Assembly: GCA_017473335.1 (NCBI GenBank)
Contig: JAFULN010000005.1
Span: 1-64,000, forward strand
DNA length: 64,000 nucleotides
Reading direction: 5' to 3'
From: Erysipelotrichaceae bacterium
GTDB taxonomy: Bacteria > Bacillota_I > Bacilli_A > Erysipelotrichales > Erysipelotrichaceae
Numbering within the stretch: the first letter of the stretch is position 1; every line of letters starts with the position of its first letter. A model generated the notes under the pieces. That model made no database searches, was not told the DNA's origin, and saw only the letters and a program-made list of their open reading frames with translations. Position numbers and translations under genes: made by a program. Positions 48,652 to 57,372 of this stretch are shown here, piece after piece.

Positions 48652-49509
48652 ATGAGAAAAAGACTAATATTTAGAATTGACGATGTAGGATATACTCCAG
48701 CTTATGACATGGGTGCTTTCCGTGTGTTTGATGCAGGTGTAGGATCATCTGCAGATGTGATGTTTGATTCACCAGATACAGTGGAAGCTTTGAAGAAACT
48801 GAAAGATATGCCTTGGCTGTCTGTTGGATGGCATCGTCATCTGTGGGAATCTCCTGTTCTGCCTCCTGAAGAAGTGCCTTCATTAGTAAATGAACATGGA
48901 CGCTTTAAATGGGGACATCGTCGTCAGGACTTGATGAAAGAAGCAACGTATGAAGATGCCTATAAGGAATTTGATGCAGAAATGAAGCTTTGCTACAGTA
49001 TTCTTGGACGTTATCCAGATGTAGCTGGTGTAAGAAACAGTGACCTTCCTTTGGAAAAAGCATTTAAAGACGTGGTTGAAAAGTATGGTATCGCTTATAA
49101 TATTTTCTCCAGTGCTCCAGACCACAGAAGCCAGCAGAAAGCTGATCCTAAATATGCACATTTAAATATTATTTCTTCTGCAGCGGCTATTAAGGCAAGC
49201 TACAAGTTTGAAGACTATAAAGATTACGATGCACTTGGCAGAATGGTTTCATTGAAGTGGGAAGGCGAAGAAATCTATCTGTATGGATGGCATCCAGGCT
49301 ACTGTGATGATCATATCCTTAAAGAATCTACATGCAACATTCATCGCTGCGCAGAACTTCAGGCAGCATTGAGTGATGAATTCAAAAACTGGGTGATTGA
49401 AAATCAGATTGAATTGATCAATGTTCGTGATGCGTTACATGGAACAAATGAATTCCAGGATCATTTGAAAGAAATCAACAGCCCACTGTGGGTAGGGAAT
49501 TTTAAATAA
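48652..49509 (+). CDS. ChbG/YdjC-type polysaccharide deacetylase-like protein
   Basis: 285 residues. Metal-site features of the YdjC/ChbG fold: FRIDDVGYTPAYDMGAF (paired Asp), SVGWHRHLWESPVL (His pair) and YGWHPGYCDDHIL near the C-terminus. ChbG removes acetyl from chito-oligosaccharide (or its phosphate); the substrate here is unknown. A TATAAT lies at 48619-48624 and GAGG precedes the start; an in-frame extension of 14 codons upstream would overlap the promoter. Probably a separate unit from the sulfatase operon. Confidence 0.8.
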   Translation: MRKRLIFRIDDVGYTPAYDMGAFRVFDAGVGSSADVMFDSPDTVEALKKLKDMPWLSVGWHRHLWESPVLPPEEVPSLVNEHGRFKWGHRRQDLMKEATYEDAYKEFDAEMKLCYSILGRYPDVAGVRNSDLPLEKAFKDVVEKYGIAYNIFSSAPDHRSQQKADPKYAHLNIISSAAAIKASYKFEDYKDYDALGRMVSLKWEGEEIYLYGWHPGYCDDHILKESTCNIHRCAELQAALSDEFKNWVIENQIELINVRDALHGTNEFQDHLKEINSPLWVGNFK

Positions 49510-49514
49510 AACGC

Positions 49515-49540
49515 AGAGCACTCTAACCGAGTGCTCATTT
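49515..49540 (+). terminator. Terminator-like hairpin after the ChbG-like gene
   Basis: GAGCACTC-TAACC-GAGTGCTC followed by ATTTATG. The T tract is weak, so partial readthrough into the ceramidase-like gene is likely. Confidence 0.65.
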
Positions 49541-49558
49541 ATGATGGAGGATGATGAA

Positions 49559-50737
49559 ATGAAAATTGGAACACGACAATTTTGTATCAATCCAGAATTT
49601 CCAGTCAATCGAATGTTGAAGCCAGTAAAACATCAGGATGTTTCAGATCCTTTGCATTGTCGTATTGTGATATTTGTTCCAGAGAATGATGTTCCGATTG
49701 TCCATGTGTCGATTGATACTGTTGAATTGTGGAAATATCGAGAGAATCAAATCACAGAAGTGATTGAAAGAGTACTCGGACAGAAAGTACATTGCATCTG
49801 TTCAGCAACACATTCACATAATTGTCCATGTATGACAACAGATGATGATTATGTTGATTTTGTACTAACTCGTTTAAAACATGAAGTACCTTTGATAGAG
49901 CTCAAGGATTATAAAAAAGTAGAATATAACTATCAGTATAATTATTTTGATAAGGTTGGAAAAAGCCGCGTCATGGATCACACAACACCTCACGTGTACG
50001 CAGAGACTTGTTCGATTTATGGGGATGGAAAACGCATTGTGACATTTTTGATTCACAATGTTCATCCAACCATCAAAGAACTTTGGAAAGGTGACTTTAC
50101 TGCAGAATATCCTGGATATTGTATATCTGCACTGAGAAAAGAATATCCTGATGAATTTTTCACGTTCCTTTTAGGGCCTTCTGGGGACATAAGTCCACAT
50201 TTTGTCAGACGTGGAAGAGATTATGAAGAAATGCTTCGCTTGTCAGAATTATTAAAACAGGAGTTTGCTCGACAGCTGAAACTTCAAAAGAAAGAAAAGA
50301 ATCAGTCACTTCACATGGAATATGAAGAAACAGTGATTCCAAATTTGCTGGAACCATTTGATTTGAATCAAATTGATCTTCCAGAAGTCTTAAATGAAGA
50401 TGAAAAGAAGTTCTTAGAACGATTAGGAAAACCTAGTCCATTTCATCGTGAAATCAGAGATTTTGAGAAATGTGCAGAACATACACTCGCTCACTTGATT
50501 TTTTCAAAAGAGTATTCAATGATTTTTGAACCCTTTGAACTTTATAGTGAATACTATGGTGCAGTTGATAAAAGAAGATGTTCTGTGATTTCTATTTCAA
50601 AGGGATTTGATCACTATTTAACAGGGCTCCATTTGAACCGTTTGACAATGCATGGTACTGCCAGTGGGTTTTCACACAAGACTAAAAAAAGAATGTGGGA
50701 AATCTTAAGCAGATGGAGCTGTCAGGAAAAAGTATAA
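49559..50737 (+). CDS. Neutral ceramidase-like protein of unknown substrate
   Basis: 392 residues. Segments CICSATHSHNCPCMTTDD and LGPSGDISPHFVRRG match the zinc-binding and nucleophile regions of the neutral/alkaline ceramidase N-terminal domain (THTHSGP and NxGDVSPN types). It has no signal peptide and is much shorter than true ceramidases (about 650-700 residues), so it is more likely an amidase or deacylase acting in the cytoplasm. Such short relatives often lie in carbohydrate loci. The start follows GGAGGATGATGA; 6 extra codons upstream contain that RBS. Confidence 0.7.
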   Translation: MKIGTRQFCINPEFPVNRMLKPVKHQDVSDPLHCRIVIFVPENDVPIVHVSIDTVELWKYRENQITEVIERVLGQKVHCICSATHSHNCPCMTTDDDYVDFVLTRLKHEVPLIELKDYKKVEYNYQYNYFDKVGKSRVMDHTTPHVYAETCSIYGDGKRIVTFLIHNVHPTIKELWKGDFTAEYPGYCISALRKEYPDEFFTFLLGPSGDISPHFVRRGRDYEEMLRLSELLKQEFARQLKLQKKEKNQSLHMEYEETVIPNLLEPFDLNQIDLPEVLNEDEKKFLERLGKPSPFHREIRDFEKCAEHTLAHLIFSKEYSMIFEPFELYSEYYGAVDKRRCSVISISKGFDHYLTGLHLNRLTMHGTASGFSHKTKKRMWEILSRWSCQEKV

Positions 50738-50765
50738 TGAAAAGGTCCGAACTGGACCTTTAACT
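50738..50765. terminator. Bidirectional terminator
   Basis: AAAGGTCC-GAACT-GGACCTTT between the convergent ceramidase-like and activase genes. Confidence 0.8.
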
Positions 50766-51656
50766 ACATTTTACATTGAATCCTTCGGACTCATAGTATT
50801 CTATGAGATGCTGAAGGTCTTTTTTTGTAAGCTGGACATTATTCGGATAAGCATATTCTTTTTGAAGGAATTGATATTTGTTTTCTCCAAATTGATGAAA
50901 TGGTAAAAGTTCTATATCTTTGATGTCAAGTTTATGAAAAATCTGTGCTGTATGTTTGGCATCTTCTAAAGAGTCGTTATAGTTGGGGATGATTGGCATG
51001 CGTATGATTATCTTTTTTTCATGTTCTTTTGCTAATGCTAAATTTTCAAGAATGAGCTGATTGGATACACCTGTACCTTTTTTGTGTTTTTCTGAATTAG
51101 GATGTTTAAAATCAAACAATAAAAGATCAATATGATTTAAGAGTTTGCAGAAGGTCTCTTTTGATGAATATCCGGTTGTTTCAATAGCTACATGAATATT
51201 GTGTTCATGCAGCTTGTCTGCAAGTTCAATAGCAGCCTGTACCTGGCTGAGGACTTCGCCGCCAGAGAAAGTGACCCCTCCATTTGATTCTTTATAAAAG
51301 TCAGCATCTTTCAAGATTTCATTTAGGATTTCTTCGATATCCATTGTATATCCTTCGATTTGTATCGCATTAAAAGGACATGCATTTGCACAAAGTAGAC
51401 AGTGTTTGCATTTTTGATGATCTATGACGATTTTGTCATGAATCAAAGACAGGGCCTTGTTTGGACAAACGCTGACACATAATCCACATTGATGGCAGTT
51501 TTTATCATGATAGGTAATCTGTGGGAAAGAGAGCTGAGATTCAGGATTTGCACACCATGCGCAGCGCAGTGGACAACCTTTAAAGAATACAGTGGTTCTG
51601 ATTCCAGGACCATCATGAAGACAGAATTTTTGAATGTTAAAAAGAATTGGTTTCAT
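50760..51656 (-). CDS. Glycyl radical enzyme activating enzyme (radical SAM)
   Basis: 298-residue activase. The SAM cluster is Cys28-X3-Cys32-X2-Cys35 (GCPLRCAWCANPES). An inserted ferredoxin-like domain with two CX2CX2CX3C sets (CHQCGLCVSVCP, CKHCLLCANACP) is typical of activases of dehydratase/lyase-type glycyl radical enzymes rather than of PflA itself. It installs the glycyl radical at Gly775 of the enzyme encoded divergently. RBS GTGAGGAACTCTT. The expected promoter and a TTTCAAATGAAA dyad lie just upstream. Confidence 0.94.
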   Translation of the reverse strand: MKPILFNIQKFCLHDGPGIRTTVFFKGCPLRCAWCANPESQLSFPQITYHDKNCHQCGLCVSVCPNKALSLIHDKIVIDHQKCKHCLLCANACPFNAIQIEGYTMDIEEILNEILKDADFYKESNGGVTFSGGEVLSQVQAAIELADKLHEHNIHVAIETTGYSSKETFCKLLNHIDLLLFDFKHPNSEKHKKGTGVSNQLILENLALAKEHEKKIIIRMPIIPNYNDSLEDAKHTAQIFHKLDIKDIELLPFHQFGENKYQFLQKEYAYPNNVQLTKKDLQHLIEYYESEGFNVKCS

Positions 51657-51678
51657 AAGAGTTCCTCACTGTACGTTT

Positions 51679-51793
51679 ATTATAAAACTGTTTCAAATGA
51701 AAATCAAACCACATAAATTAATATCAAACAAAATTAAATAAAGTTTCGTTCGTAAATAATTGCATTGACAATGAGGCGCTGGAAAGCTATACT
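51679..51793. promoter_or_regulatory. Divergent promoters of activase and glycyl radical enzyme with DeoR-type sites
   Basis: Minus strand: TTGATT (51702-51707), 17 nt, TATAAT (51679-51684), with dyad TTTCAAATGAAA (51691-51702) in the spacer. Plus strand: TTGACA (51765-51770), 17 nt, TATACT (51788-51793). TTTCGTTCG near 51744 and GAAAGCGAAA near 51795 resemble DeoR-family half-sites on both sides of the plus-strand promoter. Assignment to the nearby DeoR protein is inference. Confidence 0.7.
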
Positions 51794-51816
51794 GAAAGCG
51801 AAATAGGAGGAAGTTT

Positions 51817-54216
51817 ATGCGTTTTGGAGAATTAACAACTAGAATGAAGCAGTACAGAGAGACAGTGCTGGATAAGAAGCCGTATATTTGTGCTGAACGT
51901 GCATTGCTTGCAACGGAAGCGTACAGAAAGAACACTCATCAGCCAAGTGTCATGAAGCGTGCGCTGATGCTGAAAAATATATTAGAAAAGATGACTATCT
52001 ATATTGAGGATGAAACGCTGATTGTTGGAAATCAAGCTTCCAGCAACAAAGATGCACCTATCTTTCCTGAATATACGATGGAGTTTGTATTGAATGAGCT
52101 TGATTTGTTTGAAAAACGCGATGGTGATGTCTTCTATATTACTGAAAAGACGAAGGATGCACTTCGATCTATCGCACCATTCTGGGAAAACAATAATTTA
52201 CGTGCAAAAGGAGGCGCTTTGCTTCCGGATGAAGTTTCGGTCTATATGGAGACAGGTTTCTTTGGCATGGAAGGAAAGTTGAATTCTGGAGATGCACATC
52301 TTGCTGTAGATTATCGCCAGGTGCTTGAAAAGGGTTTAAAGGGTTATGAAGAAAGAGTTCTTCGTGAAAAAGAAAAATTGGATTTAACTCAGTTGGATGC
52401 TATTGATAAATATCATTTTTATCGTGCTGTCTTAATTGTGATTGATGCAGTAAAGACATATGCTGAACGTTTTTCAAAACTAGCTAAGGAAATGGCAGAA
52501 CATGCAGATGAACTTCGTAAACATGAGCTTCTTGAAATAAGCAGAATCTGTTCAAAAGTTCCATATCATCCTGCAGAAACATTTCATGAGGCAATACAGT
52601 CTGTCTGGATGATTCAATTGATTTTGCAGATTGAATCAAATGGTCATTCATTGTCTTATGGCCGTTTTGACCAGTATATGTTTCCATATTTCAAGCATGA
52701 TTTTGATGCTGGAATCATCAGTGAAGATGATGCTGTAGAACTTCTGACAAATTTATGGATTAAAACATTGACCATCAATAAAGTGCGTTCTCAATCACAC
52801 ACTTTCTCTAGTGCAGGAAGTCCTTTGTATCAGAATGTCACAATTGGCGGTCAGACAAAAGACAAGAAAGATGCAGTTAATGAATTATCCTATCTCGTTT
52901 TAAAATCTGTAGCACAAACGCGTCTTCCTCAGCCAAATTTAACGGTTCGATATCACGCAGGATTAAGCAATCATTTTATGAATGAGTGCATTGAAGTAAT
53001 GAAGCTTGGATTTGGTATGCCAGCATTCAATAATGATGAAATTATCATACCTTCATTTATCAGTTATGGTGTCAAAGAAGAAGATGCATATGATTATAGT
53101 GCAATTGGATGTGTAGAAACTGCAGTTCCTGGGAAGTGGGGTTATCGCTGTACAGGAATGAGTTATATGAATTTTCCGAAAATATTGTTGATTGCGATGA
53201 ATGATGGAATTGATCCGTCATCAGGCAAACGCTTTACAAAAGGCTGTGGGCATTTTAAAGCCATGCAGTCATTTGATGATTTGAAATTAGCTTGGGAGCA
53301 AAGTGTACGAGAGTTGACACGAATGAGTGTCATTGTAGAAAATGCAGTAGACTTAGCGCTTGAAAGAGATGTTCCAGATGTCTTGTGTTCAGCACTGGTA
53401 GAAGACTGTATTGGACGAGGCAAGACAATAAAAGAAGGAGGAGCAGTTTATGATTTTATCTCTGGTCTTCAGGTAGGAATTGCGAATTTGGCGGATAGTC
53501 TTGCAGCTATCAAGAAGCTTGTTTATGAAGAAAAGAAAATCACTCCTGAACAGCTTTGGGAAGCGCTTGAGGATGATTTTATGAGCGATGAACATAAAAT
53601 GATTCAGCGCATGCTGATGGAAGAAGCACCGAAGTATGGCAATGATCAGGATGAAGTTGATCTGCTTGTGGTGGATGCATATAACATTTACATTGATGAA
53701 ATGAAGAAGTATCCAAATACACGTTATCAACGCGGCCCAATTGGTGGAATTCGTTATGCTGGAACGTCAAGCATTTCAGCAAATGTGGGTCAAGGGAAAG
53801 GCACTTTGGCAACACCAGATGGCAGAAATGCAGGCACGCCTTTAGCCGAAGGGTGTTCGCCAGCTCATTCTATGGATCAAAATGGACCTACTTCAGTATT
53901 TAAGAGTGTAGCTAAACTGCCAACTCATGAAATCACTGGAGGAGTGCTGCTGAATCAAAAAGTTACACCAGCACTTTTAGAAAGTGAAGAAAACAAAATG
54001 AAACTGATGATGCTGATACGAACTTTCTTTAATCGTTTAAAAGGGTATCATGTACAATATAATGTAGTAGATCGCGCAACATTGATTGATGCACAGCTTC
54101 ATCCAGAAAAACATAAAGATTTGATTGTTCGTGTTGCTGGTTATTCTGCATTCTTTCATGTCTTGTCGAAGCAGACACAGGATGACATTATTGGCAGAAC
54201 AGAACAGACATTATAA
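51817..54216 (+). CDS. Glycyl radical enzyme, YbiW/PflD-type
   Basis: 799-residue glycyl radical enzyme. The radical site is Gly775 in RVAGYSAF; the active-site Cys432 and Glu434 lie in SAIGCVETAVPGKWGYRCTG. A single Cys with Glu two residues later excludes pyruvate formate-lyase (adjacent Cys pair) and fits C-O lyases and dehydratases. The stretch VPGKWGYRCTGMS recalls E. coli YbiW, which opens the ring of 1,5-anhydroglucitol 6-phosphate; PflD acts on the mannitol isomer. An FSA-type aldolase follows after 11 nt, as that pathway needs. Substrate remains inferred. RBS AGGAGGAAGTTT. Confidence 0.9.
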   Translation: MRFGELTTRMKQYRETVLDKKPYICAERALLATEAYRKNTHQPSVMKRALMLKNILEKMTIYIEDETLIVGNQASSNKDAPIFPEYTMEFVLNELDLFEKRDGDVFYITEKTKDALRSIAPFWENNNLRAKGGALLPDEVSVYMETGFFGMEGKLNSGDAHLAVDYRQVLEKGLKGYEERVLREKEKLDLTQLDAIDKYHFYRAVLIVIDAVKTYAERFSKLAKEMAEHADELRKHELLEISRICSKVPYHPAETFHEAIQSVWMIQLILQIESNGHSLSYGRFDQYMFPYFKHDFDAGIISEDDAVELLTNLWIKTLTINKVRSQSHTFSSAGSPLYQNVTIGGQTKDKKDAVNELSYLVLKSVAQTRLPQPNLTVRYHAGLSNHFMNECIEVMKLGFGMPAFNNDEIIIPSFISYGVKEEDAYDYSAIGCVETAVPGKWGYRCTGMSYMNFPKILLIAMNDGIDPSSGKRFTKGCGHFKAMQSFDDLKLAWEQSVRELTRMSVIVENAVDLALERDVPDVLCSALVEDCIGRGKTIKEGGAVYDFISGLQVGIANLADSLAAIKKLVYEEKKITPEQLWEALEDDFMSDEHKMIQRMLMEEAPKYGNDQDEVDLLVVDAYNIYIDEMKKYPNTRYQRGPIGGIRYAGTSSISANVGQGKGTLATPDGRNAGTPLAEGCSPAHSMDQNGPTSVFKSVAKLPTHEITGGVLLNQKVTPALLESEENKMKLMMLIRTFFNRLKGYHVQYNVVDRATLIDAQLHPEKHKDLIVRVAGYSAFFHVLSKQTQDDIIGRTEQTL

Positions 54217-54227
54217 AGGAGAAGAGT

Positions 54228-54908
54228 ATGGAATTTGTGATTGATACAATTGATTTAAAGGAAATCAAAGAATTAACTGAATATCTTCCGATTTCTGGAG
54301 TGACCAGTAATCCGTCCATTGTGAAAAATACTGCACCTGCAGACTTCTTTGCGCATGTTCGCATGATTCGAAAAATCATTGGTATGGAAAGAACCCTTCA
54401 TGTGCAAGTCATTGCCACAGAAGCTGAAGAAATGGTAAAAGAAGCATACCGTATATTAAGTGAAGTGGATAACCAGGTGTATATCAAGATTCCAGTTACT
54501 TATGAAGGGGTAAAAGCAATAAAAATGCTGAAGAAGCAAAGGATTAAAATTACAGCTACAGCAGTTTATGATTTGATGCAGGCTTATTTAGCGCTGGAAG
54601 CTGGTGCTGACTATATTGCACCTTATGTCAATCGTATTGGTAATCTGGGGGCAGATCCAATGGATTTGATTCAGCACTTGGCAGATAAGATCAATCGTGA
54701 AGGCTATGACTGTAAGATTTTAGGGGCTAGCTATAAGGGAGTTCAGCAGGTCAGGGATTCACTGAATCACGGAGCTCATGCAGTGACTGTTCCTGCTGCA
54801 ATTTTAAAACAAGTGTTTATGAATCCAAACATTGATAAAGCAGTCAAAGATTTTAATCATGACTGGTATAGCGTCTATGGAGAAAACAAAGGGATTCTCG
54901 ATTTGTAA
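54228..54908 (+). CDS. Fructose-6-phosphate aldolase-type transaldolase
   Basis: 226-residue single-domain barrel of the FSA/transaldolase family (ISGVTSNPSIVKN, Schiff-base Lys87 in QVYIKIPVTYEG, APYVNRIGNLGADP, ILGASYKGVQQV). The lysine position is close to that of E. coli FsaA. In the anhydroglycolysis pathway such an enzyme cleaves 1-deoxyfructose 6-phosphate to glyceraldehyde 3-phosphate and hydroxyacetone. RBS AAAGGAGAAGAGT; cotranscribed with the glycyl radical enzyme. Ordinary fructose 6-phosphate cleavage or a sulfosugar role cannot be excluded from sequence alone. Confidence 0.9.
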   Translation: MEFVIDTIDLKEIKELTEYLPISGVTSNPSIVKNTAPADFFAHVRMIRKIIGMERTLHVQVIATEAEEMVKEAYRILSEVDNQVYIKIPVTYEGVKAIKMLKKQRIKITATAVYDLMQAYLALEAGADYIAPYVNRIGNLGADPMDLIQHLADKINREGYDCKILGASYKGVQQVRDSLNHGAHAVTVPAAILKQVFMNPNIDKAVKDFNHDWYSVYGENKGILDL

Positions 54909-54911
54909 TTG

Positions 54912-54944
54912 AAAAGGTTATGGGAGTGCCCATAACCTTATTTT
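54912..54944. terminator. Bidirectional terminator
   Basis: AAGGTTATGGG-AGT-GCCCATAACCTT followed by ATTTTGTTTT, between the convergent aldolase and DeoR genes. Confidence 0.9.
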
Positions 54945-55687
54945 GTTTTTATGATTTGAATGTTTTGTTCTGTTAAATAGAGTTCATAATGTTCAGGTAA
55001 CTGACCATCTGTGATGACTGCATAAATATTTTTTGTTGGCATAAGAGAAACAAGTCCTCGATGAGAGAATTTGTTGGATTCAGTAACGACAAGAATGTGA
55101 TTGGCTTGATTTGCCATGTCACGAACAGCCTCAGCTCTTAAAAAATCATTACCAGTAAACCCTGATGGTTCAGTAAAACCATCCGTTCCAATGAAGAGTT
55201 TATCGACAAAGAAATTCTGAACACATGTTTTGACAAGCGGACCTACCATAACCTGTGCTTCCTTTTGGTATTGTCCACCTAGTAAGATAATATTTCCATG
55301 AGGATATTTTCTGATGTATTCTGCAATAAATGCAGAGTTTGTAATAATTGTTACATCTTTGCGGTTTTCTAAGATTTCTTTGGCAAGCAGCGCACAGCAG
55401 GAGCCAGACTCAATCATTATGGTTTCCCCATCATGAATCAATTCCAATGCTTTTTTTGCGATGTGCTGTTTTCTTTCAAAATGATAAACCAAACGGCTAT
55501 TGATATCATCGCTAGAGAATAAAGTGGCGAAACCATGTTCTCTTTTAACAAGTCCCTGAAGAACTAAAGCATCCAAGTCTTTTCGTACTGTGACTTGAGA
55601 AACATTTAATAATTTAGATAGTTCAGTAACTTCCAGTTTTTTGTTTTCTGTTAATAGTTCCAGAATACGAATATGTCTTTCCTGCAT
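54938..55687 (-). CDS. DeoR family transcriptional regulator
   Basis: 249 residues: an N-terminal helix-turn-helix (RIRIL-type start, LSKLLNVSQVTVRKDLDALV) and a C-terminal phosphosugar-sensing domain (GETIMIESGSCCALLAKEIL, IGTDGFTEPSGFTGNDF). DeoR-type repressors usually answer to a sugar phosphate. It is convergent with, and next to, the glycyl radical operon and is the most likely regulator of it. Its promoter has a TATAAT and the RBS is AGGGAGTGAGACC. Confidence 0.9.
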   Translation of the reverse strand: MQERHIRILELLTENKKLEVTELSKLLNVSQVTVRKDLDALVLQGLVKREHGFATLFSSDDINSRLVYHFERKQHIAKKALELIHDGETIMIESGSCCALLAKEILENRKDVTIITNSAFIAEYIRKYPHGNIILLGGQYQKEAQVMVGPLVKTCVQNFFVDKLFIGTDGFTEPSGFTGNDFLRAEAVRDMANQANHILVVTESNKFSHRGLVSLMPTKNIYAVITDGQLPEHYELYLTEQNIQIIKTK

Positions 55688-55861
55688 GGTCTCACTCCCT
55701 GATGGATAGATTATAGCATATTTTTAATGCTTGGAGTGAAATTGAATGTTTAGATAGAATCTCATTAGAAATTAAACTAATGTTGTAACAAAAAATGAAA
55801 TAAAGACAAAAAGAAATTTTTATAAAATAGTTGTAGTTAATTGGTGGGTGAATCATATCAT

Positions 55862-57232
55862 ATGAAACGTAATGTAGATTTAACGACTGGAAATATTTGG
55901 AAAGCGCTGATTGCCTTCGCGTTGCCTATTTTTGTGGGTCAAATATTTCAGAATTTATACAGCAGCGTTGACTCTGTAGTCGTAGGGCGCTTTGTCAGTT
56001 CTGATGCTTTAGGTGCAGTCAATGCCAGTGCATCCATTTCAGGAATGCTGGTAGGATTCTTTACGGGGCTGTCTGCTGGAGTAGGAGTTGTCTTTGCGTC
56101 CAACTTTGGGGCAAAGAATTATCAGAAACTGCATGATGCAATTCATACAGCAATGACCTTTACACTAGTTGTAGGTGGTGCGATTGGAATCATTGGTGCT
56201 TTTATTTCTCCATCGATGCTTCATTTGGTCAACTGTGACCCAGAAATTATGATAGAAGCCAATAATTATCTGCGTATTTACATGATTGGGGTTACGTTTA
56301 CTGCAATTTATAATGTCGGTGCCGGCGTACTTAGAAGTATTGGGGATTCACAGAGTCCTTTCTATTTCCTAGTGATTTCAAGTGTCACCAATATGATTTT
56401 GGACTTGGTATTTGTGGTGTATTTCAATTGGGGAGTCAGCGGTGTTGCAATCGCGACTGTTATCTCTCAGGGAATTTCACTTGCATTAGTCATTCGCAAG
56501 ATGATGTTGTTGGATGAACGCTACGCACTGCGTGTCAAAGACTTGAAAATTGATGTTTCCATGCTGAAAGAAGTTTTGATGCTGGGCCTTCCTGCAGCTA
56601 TTCAGTCTTCGATTACATCGATTTCGAATCTGTTTGTCAATCGCTACATCAACAGCTTCTCTAAAGCAGCGACAGCAGGTATTGGTACAGCCATGAAGAT
56701 TGACCGTTTTGCGGGTATGGCTTGTCAGTCAGTGGGACTTGCGATTCCAACATTCATTTCCCAGAACTGCGGTGCCAAGGACTATGAACGTGCTAAAGAA
56801 GGCGTGAAAGTGGCAGTGCTCTTATGTTCAATTTTGATTGTTATACCTGCTGTGATCATTTACATGTTCCCTGCAATGTTCGCAAAAATCTTTACACTGG
56901 ATGAAGCTGTGATTACAGTGATTGTGGGCATGTTAAGAACGATTATGCCATTCTATCTGTTCATGGGATTCCATTCTGTACTTGGCGGTGTCATACGTGG
57001 GTTTGGAAAGAGTACACAGTCAACCATTTGTTCAGTGTCAGGAATGGTCGTTGTGCGTCAGATTTGGCTGGCAGTAACATTAGGTGCGAATTATGTCATT
57101 CAGAATGTATACTGGTGTTATCCAGTGGGCTGGATTTCAGCAACTCTGTTCTCATTTGTGTATTACTGGTTTGCGATTAAGCGTAAGATTGACCGCAATG
57201 AATTCGTGTTCGTAGGTGGAAAAAGAAGATAA
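55862..57232 (+). CDS. MATE family efflux transporter
   Basis: 456-residue membrane protein with about twelve helices in two halves. Typical starts of MATE proteins are seen: LTTGNIWKALIAFALPIFVG and FQNLYSSVDSVVVGRFVSSD. It exports drugs or metabolites using a Na+ or H+ gradient; the substrate is unknown. The open frame begins 7 codons earlier at GTG, but that is inside the GGTGGGTGA RBS region. Monocistronic, with its own terminator. Confidence 0.92.
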   Translation: MKRNVDLTTGNIWKALIAFALPIFVGQIFQNLYSSVDSVVVGRFVSSDALGAVNASASISGMLVGFFTGLSAGVGVVFASNFGAKNYQKLHDAIHTAMTFTLVVGGAIGIIGAFISPSMLHLVNCDPEIMIEANNYLRIYMIGVTFTAIYNVGAGVLRSIGDSQSPFYFLVISSVTNMILDLVFVVYFNWGVSGVAIATVISQGISLALVIRKMMLLDERYALRVKDLKIDVSMLKEVLMLGLPAAIQSSITSISNLFVNRYINSFSKAATAGIGTAMKIDRFAGMACQSVGLAIPTFISQNCGAKDYERAKEGVKVAVLLCSILIVIPAVIIYMFPAMFAKIFTLDEAVITVIVGMLRTIMPFYLFMGFHSVLGGVIRGFGKSTQSTICSVSGMVVVRQIWLAVTLGANYVIQNVYWCYPVGWISATLFSFVYYWFAIKRKIDRNEFVFVGGKRR

Positions 57233-57237
57233 CATTC

Positions 57238-57267
57238 AGCATCACCGAAAAGGTGATGCTTTTGTAT
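57238..57267 (+). terminator. Terminator after the MATE gene
   Basis: GCATCACC-GAAA-AGGTGATGC followed by TTTTGTATTTC. Confidence 0.9.
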
Positions 57268-57372
57268 TTCAAAAAAAGGTGTAACGATACATTAAATTCG
57301 GATATCCGATTTGACAATAAAAACTGTATACTTTAATTAGAAGGATTATGTTTATAAATAGGGGATGAAATT

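Noticed and set aside
51817-54216. Pyruvate formate-lyase
   Set aside because: The active site has GCVE with a single Cys, not the adjacent Cys pair of PFL. The inserted ferredoxin domain of the activase also points away from PflA.
50760-54908. Sulfonate degradation (IslA/HpsG plus sulfo-transaldolase) suggested by the nearby TauE-type exporter
   Set aside because: The exporter belongs to the sulfatase operon and is separated from this cluster by a decayed gene and other genes. The GCVETAVPGKWGYRCTG segment recalls YbiW, and the aldolase is a short FSA-type. Not fully excluded without phylogeny.
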